A stretch of 64,000 bases of DNA from Pseudoalteromonas sp. BSi20652 (GTDB taxonomy: Bacteria > Pseudomonadota > Gammaproteobacteria > Enterobacterales > Alteromonadaceae): assembly GCF_000239855.1 (NCBI RefSeq), contig NZ_BADT01000104.1, positions 1 to 64,000 on the forward strand, written 5' to 3'. Of this stretch, positions 46,182 to 55,748 are shown one piece after another (positions within the stretch are counted from its first letter, which is position 1; every line of letters starts with the position of its first letter). The position numbers and the translations under genes are program-made. The notes below the pieces were generated by a model, which worked only from the letters and a program-made list of their open reading frames with translations, made no database searches and had not been told where the DNA came from.

Positions 46182-47544
46182 AAGTGCAATACTCTTTTAA
46201 TTCTTTATGAGCAAGAACAAGCACATCAGATAACAACCAGCAACGACCACTAAACCTACCCGACACAATAATATTTTTAAAAGAATTTATTAATGTTTCA
46301 TAATTACGCTGTGTTGTAGTACAAAAATCATGTGTAGGTACTGGAAAAGTATTGTCAATTATTTGTACACATCCACTTTTCATTTTGGTATCAGACGTTA
46401 AAACTCCCATATTTTTTAGATCAATAACACCCTGCTCTAATGTGTATGTAGGATCTGCTTTGTACCTTAATACCTCTGCCGATACTTGATACTTATCGCT
46501 ATGCCTTAAATTGTTATACAGTGTAACCCTAAAAATATCCGAACATGGGTCCCAGTTCCAAAGATAATGCGATTCTTTATTTAAAGGCTGCTTATCAAAC
46601 GTAAAATGTAAGATATTTGCAGTCCTAAATATAGGTTTATAATTCGCGATCGGTAAATTAGCGGCTTTTAGTGCAAATACAGGCGGCGCACTCCAAAATA
46701 ACAAGTCGCACTTAATACGTGAGCCATCATTAAGGCTAAACGCAGTAACTAAATCATCTTGATATTCAATATCTACCACTTGACTATTACAGCGAATTTC
46801 AACTCCTAAAGATTCAGCTTTTGCCTGTAATTGATCAATCCAAGTTTGCGCGCCTTTAGAACTATTTGGGTAGTAATAATTTGGAAGGTATGAACCTTGC
46901 TCTGCAAGTAATGCTTCAAATTCAGCGGCACTATGATAGCCAAGTTTTTTATCAAACTCTGGATGTTGCTTCAACACGCGAGTCAAAGATGCATTGAATG
47001 CTTTTATTCTTGTAGCACCAAAATAATTAATGCTGGTATTTTTAGCTAAATCAGTAAATGCTACATCGCCACCATAAAGCTTATTAATAACCGGTTTTGC
47101 AAGGTACTGATAGAACACTACACCTAAAGTTTCACATAGATATTGCTCAATGTTATTGGCCTCAGACCCTGATGTGAGTGACATAAACTCACCAATACCC
47201 TGTTTATAAAGTGCTGAATCTAATTTTCTTGCATCAATTGTTTGTGTTTCTAAATCCCACTTACCTGCAAAGTAATTCCCTGTTTTAAGGTGTTTAAATG
47301 TATGCCAATTTTTAGAAAAGTGAGGGTGGTTGAATAATATCTCGTCTATTTCAGCAACACCGGTGCTAGCTGGAATATGTGTGCCTTGGTCGTAAAAATT
47401 ACCAGCATCGTCAGTGACTGAGTTCAACAAGCCACCTAACGATTCAGACTGCTCAATTAATACAACGCGATCGTAATGCTTGCGCAACAAAATGCTTGCC
47501 GTTATACCACAAATCCCACCACCGACCACTGCACATGTTTTCAT
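46174..47544 (-). CDS. FAD/NAD(P)-binding oxidoreductase, amine-oxidase/UGM-like
   Basis: A flavoprotein of 456 residues: dinucleotide-binding GGGICGITASILL at the N-terminus with LIEQSESLGGLLNS, then DQGTHIPASTG, and a C-terminal FAD segment ending IIVSGRFSGRCWLLSDVL. The pattern resembles UDP-galactopyranose mutase and protoporphyrinogen-oxidase-like enzymes found in glycan clusters. It could oxidise or isomerise the sugar or a side chain. Substrate unknown. It lies between pseI (2-nt gap) and pseG (overlap), deep inside the pathway genes, so a role in the same product is likely. Confidence 0.75.
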   Translation of the reverse strand: MKTCAVVGGGICGITASILLRKHYDRVVLIEQSESLGGLLNSVTDDAGNFYDQGTHIPASTGVAEIDEILFNHPHFSKNWHTFKHLKTGNYFAGKWDLETQTIDARKLDSALYKQGIGEFMSLTSGSEANNIEQYLCETLGVVFYQYLAKPVINKLYGGDVAFTDLAKNTSINYFGATRIKAFNASLTRVLKQHPEFDKKLGYHSAAEFEALLAEQGSYLPNYYYPNSSKGAQTWIDQLQAKAESLGVEIRCNSQVVDIEYQDDLVTAFSLNDGSRIKCDLLFWSAPPVFALKAANLPIANYKPIFRTANILHFTFDKQPLNKESHYLWNWDPCSDIFRVTLYNNLRHSDKYQVSAEVLRYKADPTYTLEQGVIDLKNMGVLTSDTKMKSGCVQIIDNTFPVPTHDFCTTTQRNYETLINSFKNIIVSGRFSGRCWLLSDVLVLAHKELKEYCTFG

Positions 47545-47546
47545 AG

Positions 47547-48602
47547 CTAGCCTCTTAACTTATTCGTCAACGCAAAACTAACTCTATCACCCAGCTCTAC
47601 ATCGCTTGTTAAACACAGTCCTAGTACATCATCAAAATGCTTGGTGTGTAAGCCAAAGCCTGGCCTAACCGATTTGATATCGTGTTTTGTAATAACATGA
47701 CCCTTAGGCAAATCCTTAGCAAAATAGAGTGAGCGCCTAGCTAACATATTTTTTTTCGCTGAATCTGTTATGTCATAGCTCACTGTACCTATCGCTTTTT
47801 CGGCGTCTCTTACTGACCTAACCAGTGATGAAAATTCGTCTTTATCTAATGAGAAAAAGGCGTCTACTGAGTCGTCAGATTTATCAATAATAAAATGCTT
47901 TTCAATTATTTTTGCACCCAATGTAACACTTACTATCGGTGAAATAATCCCTTGTGTATGATCAGACAAACCAGCAATACATTTAAATCGTTTAGCTATA
48001 TCGGAAATTGTTGCTAAGTTGCATTCTTCTAATGGGGTCGGATAAGCTGTTGTACACTTTAAAATTGCAATGCTATCACACCCATTATTGCGCAATGTAC
48101 TAACCGCAAGTTCAATGTCATCTAACTCAGCAATCCCTGTTGAAAGAATCACAGGTTTACCTGTTGCAGCAACATATTTCAAAAGGGGAATATCTGTTAT
48201 TTCCGGCGAGGCTATTTTATATACTGGTGTATTTAATGATTCGAGTAAATCAACGGAAGATTCATCAAATGGGGAAGAGAATATATCAATTTCGCACCGC
48301 TTGGCCTCTTCGAACAGCGCCTGATGCCACTCCCAAGGTGTAAACGCTTTTTGATAAAGTGAGTGCAAAGACACATGTTCTTGCCAAGGGTTGTCACTAG
48401 GCAAACAAAAATCTGGTTTTGAACAATTTAGTGTAATTGTGTCTGGCGTATAAGTTTGTAGCTTTACAGCATCTGCCCCAGCTAACTTAGCTTCAGCGAT
48501 TAATTTTTTCGCTTTATTTATGTCTCCACCATGATTAGCAGACATTTCAGCTATGATGTAACACGGACTATTTTCATCGATTGTTTTATTGTTAATTTTC
48601 AT
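47547..48602 (-). CDS. pseI: PseI/NeuB-type nonulosonic acid synthase
   Basis: A TIM-barrel synthase (351 residues) that condenses phosphoenolpyruvate with the 2,4-diacetamido hexose to a nine-carbon sugar. The N-terminal segment IIAEMSANHGGDINKAKKLIAEAKLAGADAVKLQTYTPD and GLSDHTQGI are diagnostic; the C-terminal SAF antifreeze-like domain (SLYFAKDLPKGHVITKHDIKSVRPGFGL) is complete. Between PseI, LegI and NeuB, the presence of PseB and PseC favours pseudaminic-type stereochemistry. It lies 18 nt after the cytidylyltransferase gene. Confidence 0.9.
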   Translation of the reverse strand: MKINNKTIDENSPCYIIAEMSANHGGDINKAKKLIAEAKLAGADAVKLQTYTPDTITLNCSKPDFCLPSDNPWQEHVSLHSLYQKAFTPWEWHQALFEEAKRCEIDIFSSPFDESSVDLLESLNTPVYKIASPEITDIPLLKYVAATGKPVILSTGIAELDDIELAVSTLRNNGCDSIAILKCTTAYPTPLEECNLATISDIAKRFKCIAGLSDHTQGIISPIVSVTLGAKIIEKHFIIDKSDDSVDAFFSLDKDEFSSLVRSVRDAEKAIGTVSYDITDSAKKNMLARRSLYFAKDLPKGHVITKHDIKSVRPGFGLHTKHFDDVLGLCLTSDVELGDRVSFALTNKLRG

Positions 48603-48619
48603 AATAAGTCCAAAGCTAA

Positions 48620-49372
48620 TTATTGTTGTTCATTTTGTAATGAAATAGCTAACCCTTCGTTACGAATAACTTTGTTATTAATCTGTTTAATATGAGGATG
48701 AGCATCAAGTATATTTTTTATGTTTTGATAGTTAATGTTAACAGTATCATTAGTAAAACGTGCTAACTCTTTAATAACCTGCCAATCTTCAGGTGTATCT
48801 AATGTAAACCGATAGCTGCTGTCATCTGTCGTGTTTTGCATTTCATAGGTAGAAAATTGATTTAGTTTATTTTCGTAAAAATGTAACGTCACGTGTTCAC
48901 GTTCAGACTCTCTAAGTTCAGCCGTATCTAAAGAGGACAGTAAGCTCGATTTAAAAACCTCACAATCAACGCCTTCGGCAAATTGTTCACTCAAAAAAGC
49001 ATAATCAACCTGTTTTTCAAAGTATGTCTGCAATAATAAATCACAAACGCCAGCATCTACAAAAGGTGAATCGCCTGTTATTCTCACAATATGGTCTGAT
49101 GGGTATGCCTGGCTTGCTTGCTGAAAACGCGCTAAAACATTCTCCTCTGAACCTCTAAACACGTTGATATTATGGCGTTTGGCTAACTTAACCAACTCAT
49201 CATTTTCTACGTTAAAAGAAGTAAGAAGAACAATACTATCTATGTACCTAGATTGTTTTAAACGCATAACAATGTGCAAAATAACGGGGATCCCATTTAA
49301 TTCTTTTAACACTTTGCCTGGTAATCTTGACGATCCCATTCTCGCTTGAATAAAGGCGGCAACTGATTTCAT
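48620..49372 (-). CDS. SpsF-type cytidylyltransferase
   Basis: A nucleotidyltransferase with the N-terminal motif IQARMGSSRLPGKVL and ITGDSPFVD, as in Bacillus SpsF and spore-coat polysaccharide proteins, rather than the PARGGSKR motif of PseF/NeuA. In this place it probably makes the CMP-activated nonulosonic acid from CTP. The start at 49372 (MKSVAAFIQARMG) overlaps the previous stop by one base (TAATG), a coupling signature; the ORF could begin at 49402 but has no support. About 250 residues. Confidence 0.8.
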   Translation of the reverse strand: MKSVAAFIQARMGSSRLPGKVLKELNGIPVILHIVMRLKQSRYIDSIVLLTSFNVENDELVKLAKRHNINVFRGSEENVLARFQQASQAYPSDHIVRITGDSPFVDAGVCDLLLQTYFEKQVDYAFLSEQFAEGVDCEVFKSSLLSSLDTAELRESEREHVTLHFYENKLNQFSTYEMQNTTDDSSYRFTLDTPEDWQVIKELARFTNDTVNINYQNIKNILDAHPHIKQINNKVIRNEGLAISLQNEQQ

Positions 49373-50697
49373 TAATTTAACCTTTGAAAGCCACTGTGGC
49401 ATACCGGACCATTGATTAGGCTTTCTATATCTGCATTACTGTCTAGCGACTGCTGAAGAAAACAAAAAACATCTCTTATTGCATCAATATATTTATCGCA
49501 AAGCTCATCGGTATGGGCGATCGAAAGGTAAATAACATTACTCGCTAAAAATCCTCTTTTAAGCATTTCTTGGGTAAATAGTGTTTTTAATGCCAATGCA
49601 TGATCACCTGGAAATATAAATATAGGGACACTATCAATACCTATAATTTTTAGGTTAAAGCCTGTTTGAGTGACCACTTCTTCAATACGAGATTTTAGTC
49701 TTGCGCCAGTTTCATTTAAGCGTTTGGGAATATTATCTCTTTGAAATATTTCTAATGTTTTTAACGCAGCTGTAAAGCCAACTCGTTCGGTCCAATAAGA
49801 ACTACTAATGAAGGATTGCTGCGCTGCATCCATCACTTCAGAACGACCTATTATAGCCCCTATTGGATGGCCGTTACCCAGTGCCTTTCCTAGTACACAA
49901 ATATCTGGCTCTATCGACGTTAAAAGATGAGACGCCCCTGTGTTAAGTCTAAACCCTGAGGATATTTCATCAAAAATTACAACGATGTTATGTTTAACAG
50001 CTAAATCTTTCACAGTTTGTAAAAAGGCAACATCCGGCAATCCATGACGAAAAACTTCCATCATAACAACGCCAAGGTTATCACCGTGAGCATCTATGAT
50101 TGCCTTAAAGCCATCAATATCACCTTCCTTAAATGGCACCACAGTATTTTGTAATTGCTTAGGTACACCAGCAGGCCTTAAACCAGGTAATAACTGCTCA
50201 TCTAAATTTCCAGCGTCAGTTATATTTGTTGCTAAGTACCAATCATGCCAACCATGGTAGCCGCAAAAGGCAACAACATCTTTTTTACTATAGGCACGAG
50301 CAATTCGCACTGCTAACGCACACGATTCGCCGCCAGTACGAGTAAAGCGGACCGCTCCCGCCCAAGGGTGTATTTCAATAAGTTTTTCTGCTAATTCAAC
50401 TTCTTCATGGCAATTCAAACTACTCATACTTCCGTTAGAAATCGAACTTATTACCGCATCGTTAATTTCATCATTAGCATAACCTAAAGAACTAGTACCA
50501 ATTCCCATAATAGAGAAGTCATAGTAATGATTATCATCTAAATCCCAAACTTCACAGCCTTTAGACTTTTTATAATACGCAGGCCATTGATCGGGTAAAA
50601 ACATTTCGGCACGCTTTGAAAGTAATTGATTTCCACCTGGAATAATTTTTTTGGCTTTTTGCCACAGTTCAGCACCCGAATTGCTTTTTGATGACAT
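49372..50697 (-). CDS. Class III aminotransferase, glutamate-1-semialdehyde aminomutase-like
   Basis: A fold-type I PLP enzyme of 441 residues: cofactor lysine in CVLGKALGNGHPIGAIIG, EISSGFRLNTGASH before it and the N-terminal IPGGNQLLSKR. It is similar to HemL but sits within the sugar cluster and is not expected to serve heme synthesis. SpsF-PseI-class III aminotransferase neighbours suggest that it provides or transfers an amino group on a side chain or on the sugar. AAGGA lies 6 nt before the ATG. It is the first gene after the palindromic element at 50733-50894. Confidence 0.82.
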   Translation of the reverse strand: MSSKSNSGAELWQKAKKIIPGGNQLLSKRAEMFLPDQWPAYYKKSKGCEVWDLDDNHYYDFSIMGIGTSSLGYANDEINDAVISSISNGSMSSLNCHEEVELAEKLIEIHPWAGAVRFTRTGGESCALAVRIARAYSKKDVVAFCGYHGWHDWYLATNITDAGNLDEQLLPGLRPAGVPKQLQNTVVPFKEGDIDGFKAIIDAHGDNLGVVMMEVFRHGLPDVAFLQTVKDLAVKHNIVVIFDEISSGFRLNTGASHLLTSIEPDICVLGKALGNGHPIGAIIGRSEVMDAAQQSFISSSYWTERVGFTAALKTLEIFQRDNIPKRLNETGARLKSRIEEVVTQTGFNLKIIGIDSVPIFIFPGDHALALKTLFTQEMLKRGFLASNVIYLSIAHTDELCDKYIDAIRDVFCFLQQSLDSNADIESLINGPVCHSGFQRLN

Positions 50698-50732
50698 GTT
50701 TTTTCCTTAGAAATAATAAGTTTAAATTATTT

Positions 50733-50894
50733 ATACCAATTCGCTTAATTAGGTGATCTATTTTTAGGGTGGAAAAACGTGTTGATAGCTAGGCAAAAAA
50801 ATTCGCTATTAAATTGTTCTAAATAAGAATTTTTAACAAAGGTAACAACACGTTTAGCCCCGCAAAATGATTAAGTATTATTGCGGATTGGTAT
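50733..50894. mobile_element. MITE-like palindromic element, 162 bp
   Basis: The ends are inverted: ATACCAATTCGC at 50733 and GCGGATTGGTAT at 50883-50894 (one mismatch). Inside, AAACGTGTTG (50775-50784) pairs with CAACACGTTT (50846-50855), and further partial matches make the whole element one imperfect palindrome. It has no coding capacity. This is the form of a non-autonomous transposon or REP-type mobile repeat. No clear target-site duplication is seen. It fills most of the 282-bp gap between the GNAT and class III aminotransferase genes; the rest holds nothing I can identify. Confidence 0.7.
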
Positions 50895-50979
50895 TTTTAA
50901 CCATTATAATGAAATTTCGCTTACGCTCTAATAACTTATCGGCAATTTTAAGAAAAGGCTTAGGAAGAATAGATATTTT

Positions 50980-51459
50980 TTACAGAAGTGATTTTTTCAT
51001 AAACAAACCATGGTCAGTTTGCTTGCTAATTTCAAAACCCAATTTATTATAAGCAGAAATTGCGGGGATATTACCCTTATCGACACCCAGTATGATTTTT
51101 TCTATATGAAAGTTTTTAGCTAAGTAATCTGCACTTGTAGAAATAACCTCAGCTGCAACACCTTTACCACGCCACTTAGCCTCTCCTAATAAAATCCCCA
51201 TCGTTGCAGTTTTATTAACTAAATCTATAGGCTCATACTTTATATTGCCGATATGCTCACCATCAGCAAAAATACCCAACAAAATAGCTGCTGGGTCTTC
51301 ATTTTTAGTTTTTATGTAATCTTTCAATTCGTCTAAAGATGACGATGTATAGCAAATAAACTCTTTAGCTTTACTATCGTCAAACCAGCTGAGATATCTA
51401 TTTGAAGCATGAGCCTCAGTTAAGTGTGTAAGAACAAATCGTTTACTCTTAATCTGCAT
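50980..51459 (-). CDS. GNAT acetyltransferase, PseH-like
   Basis: A 159-residue GNAT protein with the acetyl-CoA motif WRGKGVAAEVISTSADYLA (R/QxxGxG/A) and the C-terminal VDKGNIPAISAYNKLGFE. In this context it most likely acetylates N4 of the PseC product, the PseH step between PseC and PseG, but the specific enzyme cannot be read from sequence. It is 6 nt downstream of maf and is the last gene before the palindromic element. Confidence 0.8.
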   Translation of the reverse strand: MQIKSKRFVLTHLTEAHASNRYLSWFDDSKAKEFICYTSSSLDELKDYIKTKNEDPAAILLGIFADGEHIGNIKYEPIDLVNKTATMGILLGEAKWRGKGVAAEVISTSADYLAKNFHIEKIILGVDKGNIPAISAYNKLGFEISKQTDHGLFMKKSLL

Positions 51460-51464
51460 ATCTA

Positions 51465-53585
51465 CTAGCTCACCGATGGCTTTGAGTAGTCGAAGCTGTA
51501 ATCGCTTAACTCATCCCAACGATCTCTGTATTGCTGTGGAGCGTCAGCAATAAAATCTCGCCAGAGTGTTTTAGCTTTTTCGTAGTAAGGCACAATCGTT
51601 TTCTCGTCGCCAAAGTTATAAAGTAGTGAAATAAGCACAGATGTAACATAAAGTGATTCACCTTCAAGCAACAAGAACAAGTGTGTGTATCGAGGATGGT
51701 TTTTAAATGAAAACAAATATCTTAAGCTTTCGAGTAACTGCTTCAAAGCCTCTTTTCTATTTAAAGTTGGTTTTTCCAGAATATCAGCCATTGTATTACA
51801 CAACTGCTCAAATTCATCAAAATCCAAATAATCAGTTAAACAAACATTTTCATCTAAACCTGAAAATGGCTGTTCTTTTATATGTTTAATGACTTCATTT
51901 TTAGAGAAGTTAAATTCTTCTAGTAAAATATCCTGTGATCTCAACGGCATGCTGCCTTTTACAGCCGAACCATCACTACAATTATAACAACTAATGTTAG
52001 CGTCTAATTTAGACTCTAAAAAACGCTCCATTTGCACTTTGCCTGTATGCATAAAGTGATCAGTAATTATATCTCCACCAAAATTACCAGGCACAATAAG
52101 CTCTCCACCCATTTTCAGTGGTGCATGAATTGTTTTGCCTTCACCAGAGTAGTAATAACTTCCTTTTGAATGATGATGATTAGGATCTTTATAACCATTA
52201 TCAGTACCAAACAAATAAATATTTTTAAACTCCATACTGCCAAAGAAACTAAGTGCAGTATTACCAACTAATGGGTTGCTATAGCCAATCGTTGTCGTAA
52301 TACGATTGTTTTTTAAAAACTCTGAAATATGAAATAAAGAGGTACCCGCTTCATTACCTTTCAAAGCCACTCCACACCAACCAAACAAATCAAGTACATT
52401 AGGGTACATTACATTTAGAACAAGTAAGTTTATTTTTTGGCGTGTCTTTTCTGGAATAAATGCAGTTAAAAAGTCTTCTGTTGCTTTTGTTCTTTCAAGT
52501 GCGACATGAAAATCTGGTGTTATACCTTGCTTTAATAATGATGTAGTCGCTGAATTACACGCAACGATAATAACCTTATCTTTTAGCTTTTTAATCGTAT
52601 CAATATCGTTATCTAATGAAGGGCCATTCGCTACAATAAAAATAGGATACTGATTGTATTTATCAACAATTTTTTGCGAAGGTTTAAAAAGATTAATGTT
52701 TTTTTCTGAGTTATTAACAGTATGGGCTATACTCAATAATGCATCATCAAAAAACCCCCAGCCCATAAAGAATTGATGAAAGTTATCTTTAAATTCAGCA
52801 ATGAGCTTATTTACTGACTCAGAAGGATAATGTTGAAAAAATAATGCACTTGCTACGCTAAAAGCACCAATATCGTTTGCTCTATTGTACAAGGCTTCAT
52901 ACATTTCTTGTTCTGGCACACCAATAGAAAAATATAGATAGCTGCCAGATTCATCTACTTTATTGAGGAAGCTAGCCCAGTCAAGCGTGAATAAACTCGC
53001 AAAAAAATAGTCTTCATTAGGTTCAAAAATACTAATATAGGCGGCATTAAAGTTATCAAAAAAACTCTCCAAATAATAACCTAAACCTACACCAAAAATA
53101 ATTGCACTGGGTACATATTCAGCGAGCCCGTTAGATTTGTCTAAATCACGCTGGGCTTCGTTATAAATTGAACCAATATCAGCCATCAAATCTATATGAA
53201 TGAAGTTTGTTTCATTTTTTATGAACTCTAACTGAGTATGATCGACCTTTCCTAATATTGGGTTTTCTAACATACTTTTAATTTGTTCACTAGATTGGAA
53301 GTGTGGGTCCTCACTATAAATAGGAACACCAGTGTCATAATCAACAAAATTAGCTGAGCCATTTGGGTTTAGGAATAAATTAAATTTACTGCTTGGCTGA
53401 TGTGAACTAAATTTCTCAGCAATATCAGGGAAATACTTTTTAAACGCTACAATATTATTTTCAAAAATAACATTCGCTTTTTCTACAAAAGCGTCTTCAT
53501 TTTGTTGTTTTTTGGAAATCGAATTCAGGGTTACTTCAATCTCGTTTATGGACTTTTGAGCTTCGCGCAGATCATTTTTAGACAT
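51465..53585 (-). CDS. maf: Maf-type flagellin nonulosonic acid transferase
   Basis: A large (706-residue) motility-associated factor with the DUF115/MAF_flag10 domain in the middle: YPIFIVANGPSLDNDIDTIKKLKDKVIIVACNSATTSLLKQGITPDFHVALE, then YLFGTDNGYKDPNHHHSKGSYYY. Maf proteins transfer CMP-pseudaminic or legionaminic acid onto serine/threonine residues of flagellin before export. The flanking N- and C-terminal regions are helical. It sits between fliT and the acetyltransferase gene and overlaps fliT by 8 nt, so it connects the filament-cap operon to sugar synthesis. Confidence 0.9.
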   Translation of the reverse strand: MSKNDLREAQKSINEIEVTLNSISKKQQNEDAFVEKANVIFENNIVAFKKYFPDIAEKFSSHQPSSKFNLFLNPNGSANFVDYDTGVPIYSEDPHFQSSEQIKSMLENPILGKVDHTQLEFIKNETNFIHIDLMADIGSIYNEAQRDLDKSNGLAEYVPSAIIFGVGLGYYLESFFDNFNAAYISIFEPNEDYFFASLFTLDWASFLNKVDESGSYLYFSIGVPEQEMYEALYNRANDIGAFSVASALFFQHYPSESVNKLIAEFKDNFHQFFMGWGFFDDALLSIAHTVNNSEKNINLFKPSQKIVDKYNQYPIFIVANGPSLDNDIDTIKKLKDKVIIVACNSATTSLLKQGITPDFHVALERTKATEDFLTAFIPEKTRQKINLLVLNVMYPNVLDLFGWCGVALKGNEAGTSLFHISEFLKNNRITTTIGYSNPLVGNTALSFFGSMEFKNIYLFGTDNGYKDPNHHHSKGSYYYSGEGKTIHAPLKMGGELIVPGNFGGDIITDHFMHTGKVQMERFLESKLDANISCYNCSDGSAVKGSMPLRSQDILLEEFNFSKNEVIKHIKEQPFSGLDENVCLTDYLDFDEFEQLCNTMADILEKPTLNRKEALKQLLESLRYLFSFKNHPRYTHLFLLLEGESLYVTSVLISLLYNFGDEKTIVPYYEKAKTLWRDFIADAPQQYRDRWDELSDYSFDYSKPSVS

Positions 53586-53853
53586 GTGTATATTTCTTAA
53601 GGTTTTTTTGATTTTTATTGAACTGGGTAATATTTTTATGAACCTGTTTTTTACTAAAATCGACTTTATTAACTATGAAACGATGCCTTTCAACAATAGA
53701 CTGTAAATGAACAATATTTTCATTTAAAAGAGCTTTGTCCATGCTCTGTATGTTTTCTAGTAATTGTTTATCTAATTTTGTTGCGAGTTCTAAATCTTCA
53801 CTATTAATTGCGCCCTCTAACAGTTCGATTAACAATTCAAGCTTATCCTGCAT
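53578..53853 (-). CDS. fliT: FliT-like flagellar chaperone
   Basis: A short, charged all-helical protein (91 residues from the ATG at 53853, MQDKLELLIEL), which overlaps the fliS stop region. Size, helical character and position after fliD-fliS match FliT, the chaperone of the FliD cap protein, although sequence similarity in this family is poor. The longer start (MVLTH) is possible. It overlaps maf. Confidence 0.65.
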   Translation of the reverse strand: MQDKLELLIELLEGAINSEDLELATKLDKQLLENIQSMDKALLNENIVHLQSIVERHRFIVNKVDFSKKQVHKNITQFNKNQKNLKKYTHV

Positions 53854-54271
53854 GTGCGTTAATACCATTTTCAGACAAAGTTTTTTCTCTTACCTCGTAT
53901 GGAATTTCATCCCATGCTGATTTTATCTCTTTTAATAAGTTAGAAACCTCAGTGACGATTTCAGGATCGTTTTTTATACTAGCATCTAAGAGACGATCAA
54001 CCATATAGCTATATAACGAATATAAGTTATCTGAAACATCACCACCAGCGTCAAAATCAAGACAGCCGCGTAAAGCACTAATAATTGCTGATGCTCTTGA
54101 AATGTGTTCACTCTTAGCTTCTAGATGCTTTTTCTCAATGGCAACTTTTGCTAAAACCATCTTTTCTATCGCACCAGACATCAACATTTGAATAATTTCA
54201 TATCTATCAGCACCAGCAACTTGGGTTTTAAGTGCTTCTTTTTGATAGTTTTTTACTTTAGCATTATACAT
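53843..54271 (-). CDS. fliS: FliS, flagellin export chaperone
   Basis: 142 residues, four-helix FliS fold: MYNAKVKNYQKEALKTQVAGADRYEIIQMLMSGAIEKM, then YSYMVDRLLDASIKNDPEIVTEVSNLLKEIKSAWDEI. It binds the C-terminus of flagellin to prevent premature polymerisation. AGGTGA precedes the start by about 4 nt. The gene lies 43 nt downstream of fliD. Confidence 0.94.
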   Translation of the reverse strand: MYNAKVKNYQKEALKTQVAGADRYEIIQMLMSGAIEKMVLAKVAIEKKHLEAKSEHISRASAIISALRGCLDFDAGGDVSDNLYSLYSYMVDRLLDASIKNDPEIVTEVSNLLKEIKSAWDEIPYEVREKTLSENGINAHAG

Positions 54272-54314
54272 AATTCACCTATTCTATATGAGTACTTATT
54301 CGATTCTTAAATGT

Positions 54315-55721
54315 TTAGTTATCTGAACGAGTAAACCCTGGAAGACTTGCCAATTGTGCGCTTAAGTAGGTTTGAGTTGATTGCATTTGAGCAAGTAACA
54401 CATCTAAACCAGCATACTGTTCACGCAGCCTTGCCTCCAAAGATTCCATCCGGTACTGATGATTTTCAACATCATCCTCTAATTCCGATATTTGCCCATT
54501 CAAGCTATCTTCACGCTGCTTCATGATGCCATCGGAATCTATGTAGTTATTAAGCAACGTTTCAAACTTTGTGGCTATACCATTCTCACCAGCAAAAGCC
54601 TTGCCAATATCATCAAAATTATTATCTAATGAATCATTCAAACTTCGAACTAAAGATGACTTTTCTAAGTAACCCTCTTTGTTAACGCCAATGCCTATAT
54701 CGAAAATACTCTCAAATGGTCCTGCATCTGTTAAATTGGTAGACAATGCATTAACGAGCTGTGAACTCAAAGAACGAATAGTAGAATCGCTATTTAGTGG
54801 TTTACCCACGCGCGATTGAAACCCTAATTGACCAATAACGTTGTTATAATTTGTAATTAATTCATCAACTAACGTTGTTGCGCTATCTCGGTCAAAATCA
54901 ACTGAGAGCTTAGCTATTTCACCATCAACGCTTGCGCGTTTAGCGGTAATAGTCATGTCTTGTACGGCATCTTTGAATGTATTTGTATCATTAGTTATAG
55001 TGATACCGTCAACTTTTATTACGGCATCATTTGCGGTGTTTTCTGCAGCTATACCAATACCGCCAGCACCACCGGCATTTGCTACAGTGGATACACTATC
55101 AAGTTCAGCGTTATCATTAGTAATAACAAGATCGTTTCCAGTGCCTGTTACTGTAGAAGTCAAAACTAGCTTTGCTTCTGTACCCGTGTTAATAATATTT
55201 GCTGTAACACCAAAATTACTATCAGAGCTATTTATCGCATCACGTAAATCAGAAAGAGTAGCGCCTGCATCCAAGGTTAAATCGAAAGTTTTATCTGTGC
55301 CTGCTGAAAAAGATAACGTACCACCTGAAGCGCTTACAACATCTTCATTAGTAGCAAATAACCCATCTTCAGATAATGCTCTACTACCTTGAGCAATTGC
55401 AACCACCTCTATTTTAAAATCACCTGGTGTTATATCTGAGGTAGGTGTAACAGAGATAAGATCTCCATCATCACTTGTTGGCTGGGTTATATTAGCAACT
55501 CGTTTGTTGAAATTATCTGGATCAGCTAATTTTTCAATTGTATCCTGTAACTGCGATAAAGCAGATTTAACTTCACCAATTGCAGATAACTCGACCTGAA
55601 GCGCCTCATCCTTCGCCGCAAAGGCATTCATTTTAGGTACATTTTCTGCGTCAACTGAAGCCGAAATAATACTTTCCAAATCAAGACCTGAACCAATACC
55701 CGCAGATGTAATAAGAGGCAT
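54315..55721 (-). CDS. fliD: FliD, filament cap protein
   Basis: 468 residues: N-terminal ITSAGIGSGLDLESIISASVDAE, the beta-rich middle (D2/D3) domains with many Ser/Thr/Asn, and the C-terminal coiled-coil ISELEDDVENHQYRMESLEARLREQYAGLDVLLAQMQSTQTYLSAQL, which is typical. A five-subunit cap at the filament tip inserts flagellin. AGGA lies upstream of the ATG. It follows flaG by 27 nt. Confidence 0.95.
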   Translation of the reverse strand: MPLITSAGIGSGLDLESIISASVDAENVPKMNAFAAKDEALQVELSAIGEVKSALSQLQDTIEKLADPDNFNKRVANITQPTSDDGDLISVTPTSDITPGDFKIEVVAIAQGSRALSEDGLFATNEDVVSASGGTLSFSAGTDKTFDLTLDAGATLSDLRDAINSSDSNFGVTANIINTGTEAKLVLTSTVTGTGNDLVITNDNAELDSVSTVANAGGAGGIGIAAENTANDAVIKVDGITITNDTNTFKDAVQDMTITAKRASVDGEIAKLSVDFDRDSATTLVDELITNYNNVIGQLGFQSRVGKPLNSDSTIRSLSSQLVNALSTNLTDAGPFESIFDIGIGVNKEGYLEKSSLVRSLNDSLDNNFDDIGKAFAGENGIATKFETLLNNYIDSDGIMKQREDSLNGQISELEDDVENHQYRMESLEARLREQYAGLDVLLAQMQSTQTYLSAQLASLPGFTRSDN

Positions 55722-55748
55722 AATATAATCCTAAATAGCTGAAACGGC

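Noticed and set aside
48070-48343. Two overlapping plus-strand ORFs opposite pseI
   Set aside because: Antisense frames within a strongly conserved NeuB-family gene; no independent start signals.
50867-51052. 61-residue plus-strand ORF near the palindromic element
   Set aside because: It starts within the mobile palindrome and ends inside the antisense of the GNAT gene; no coding character.
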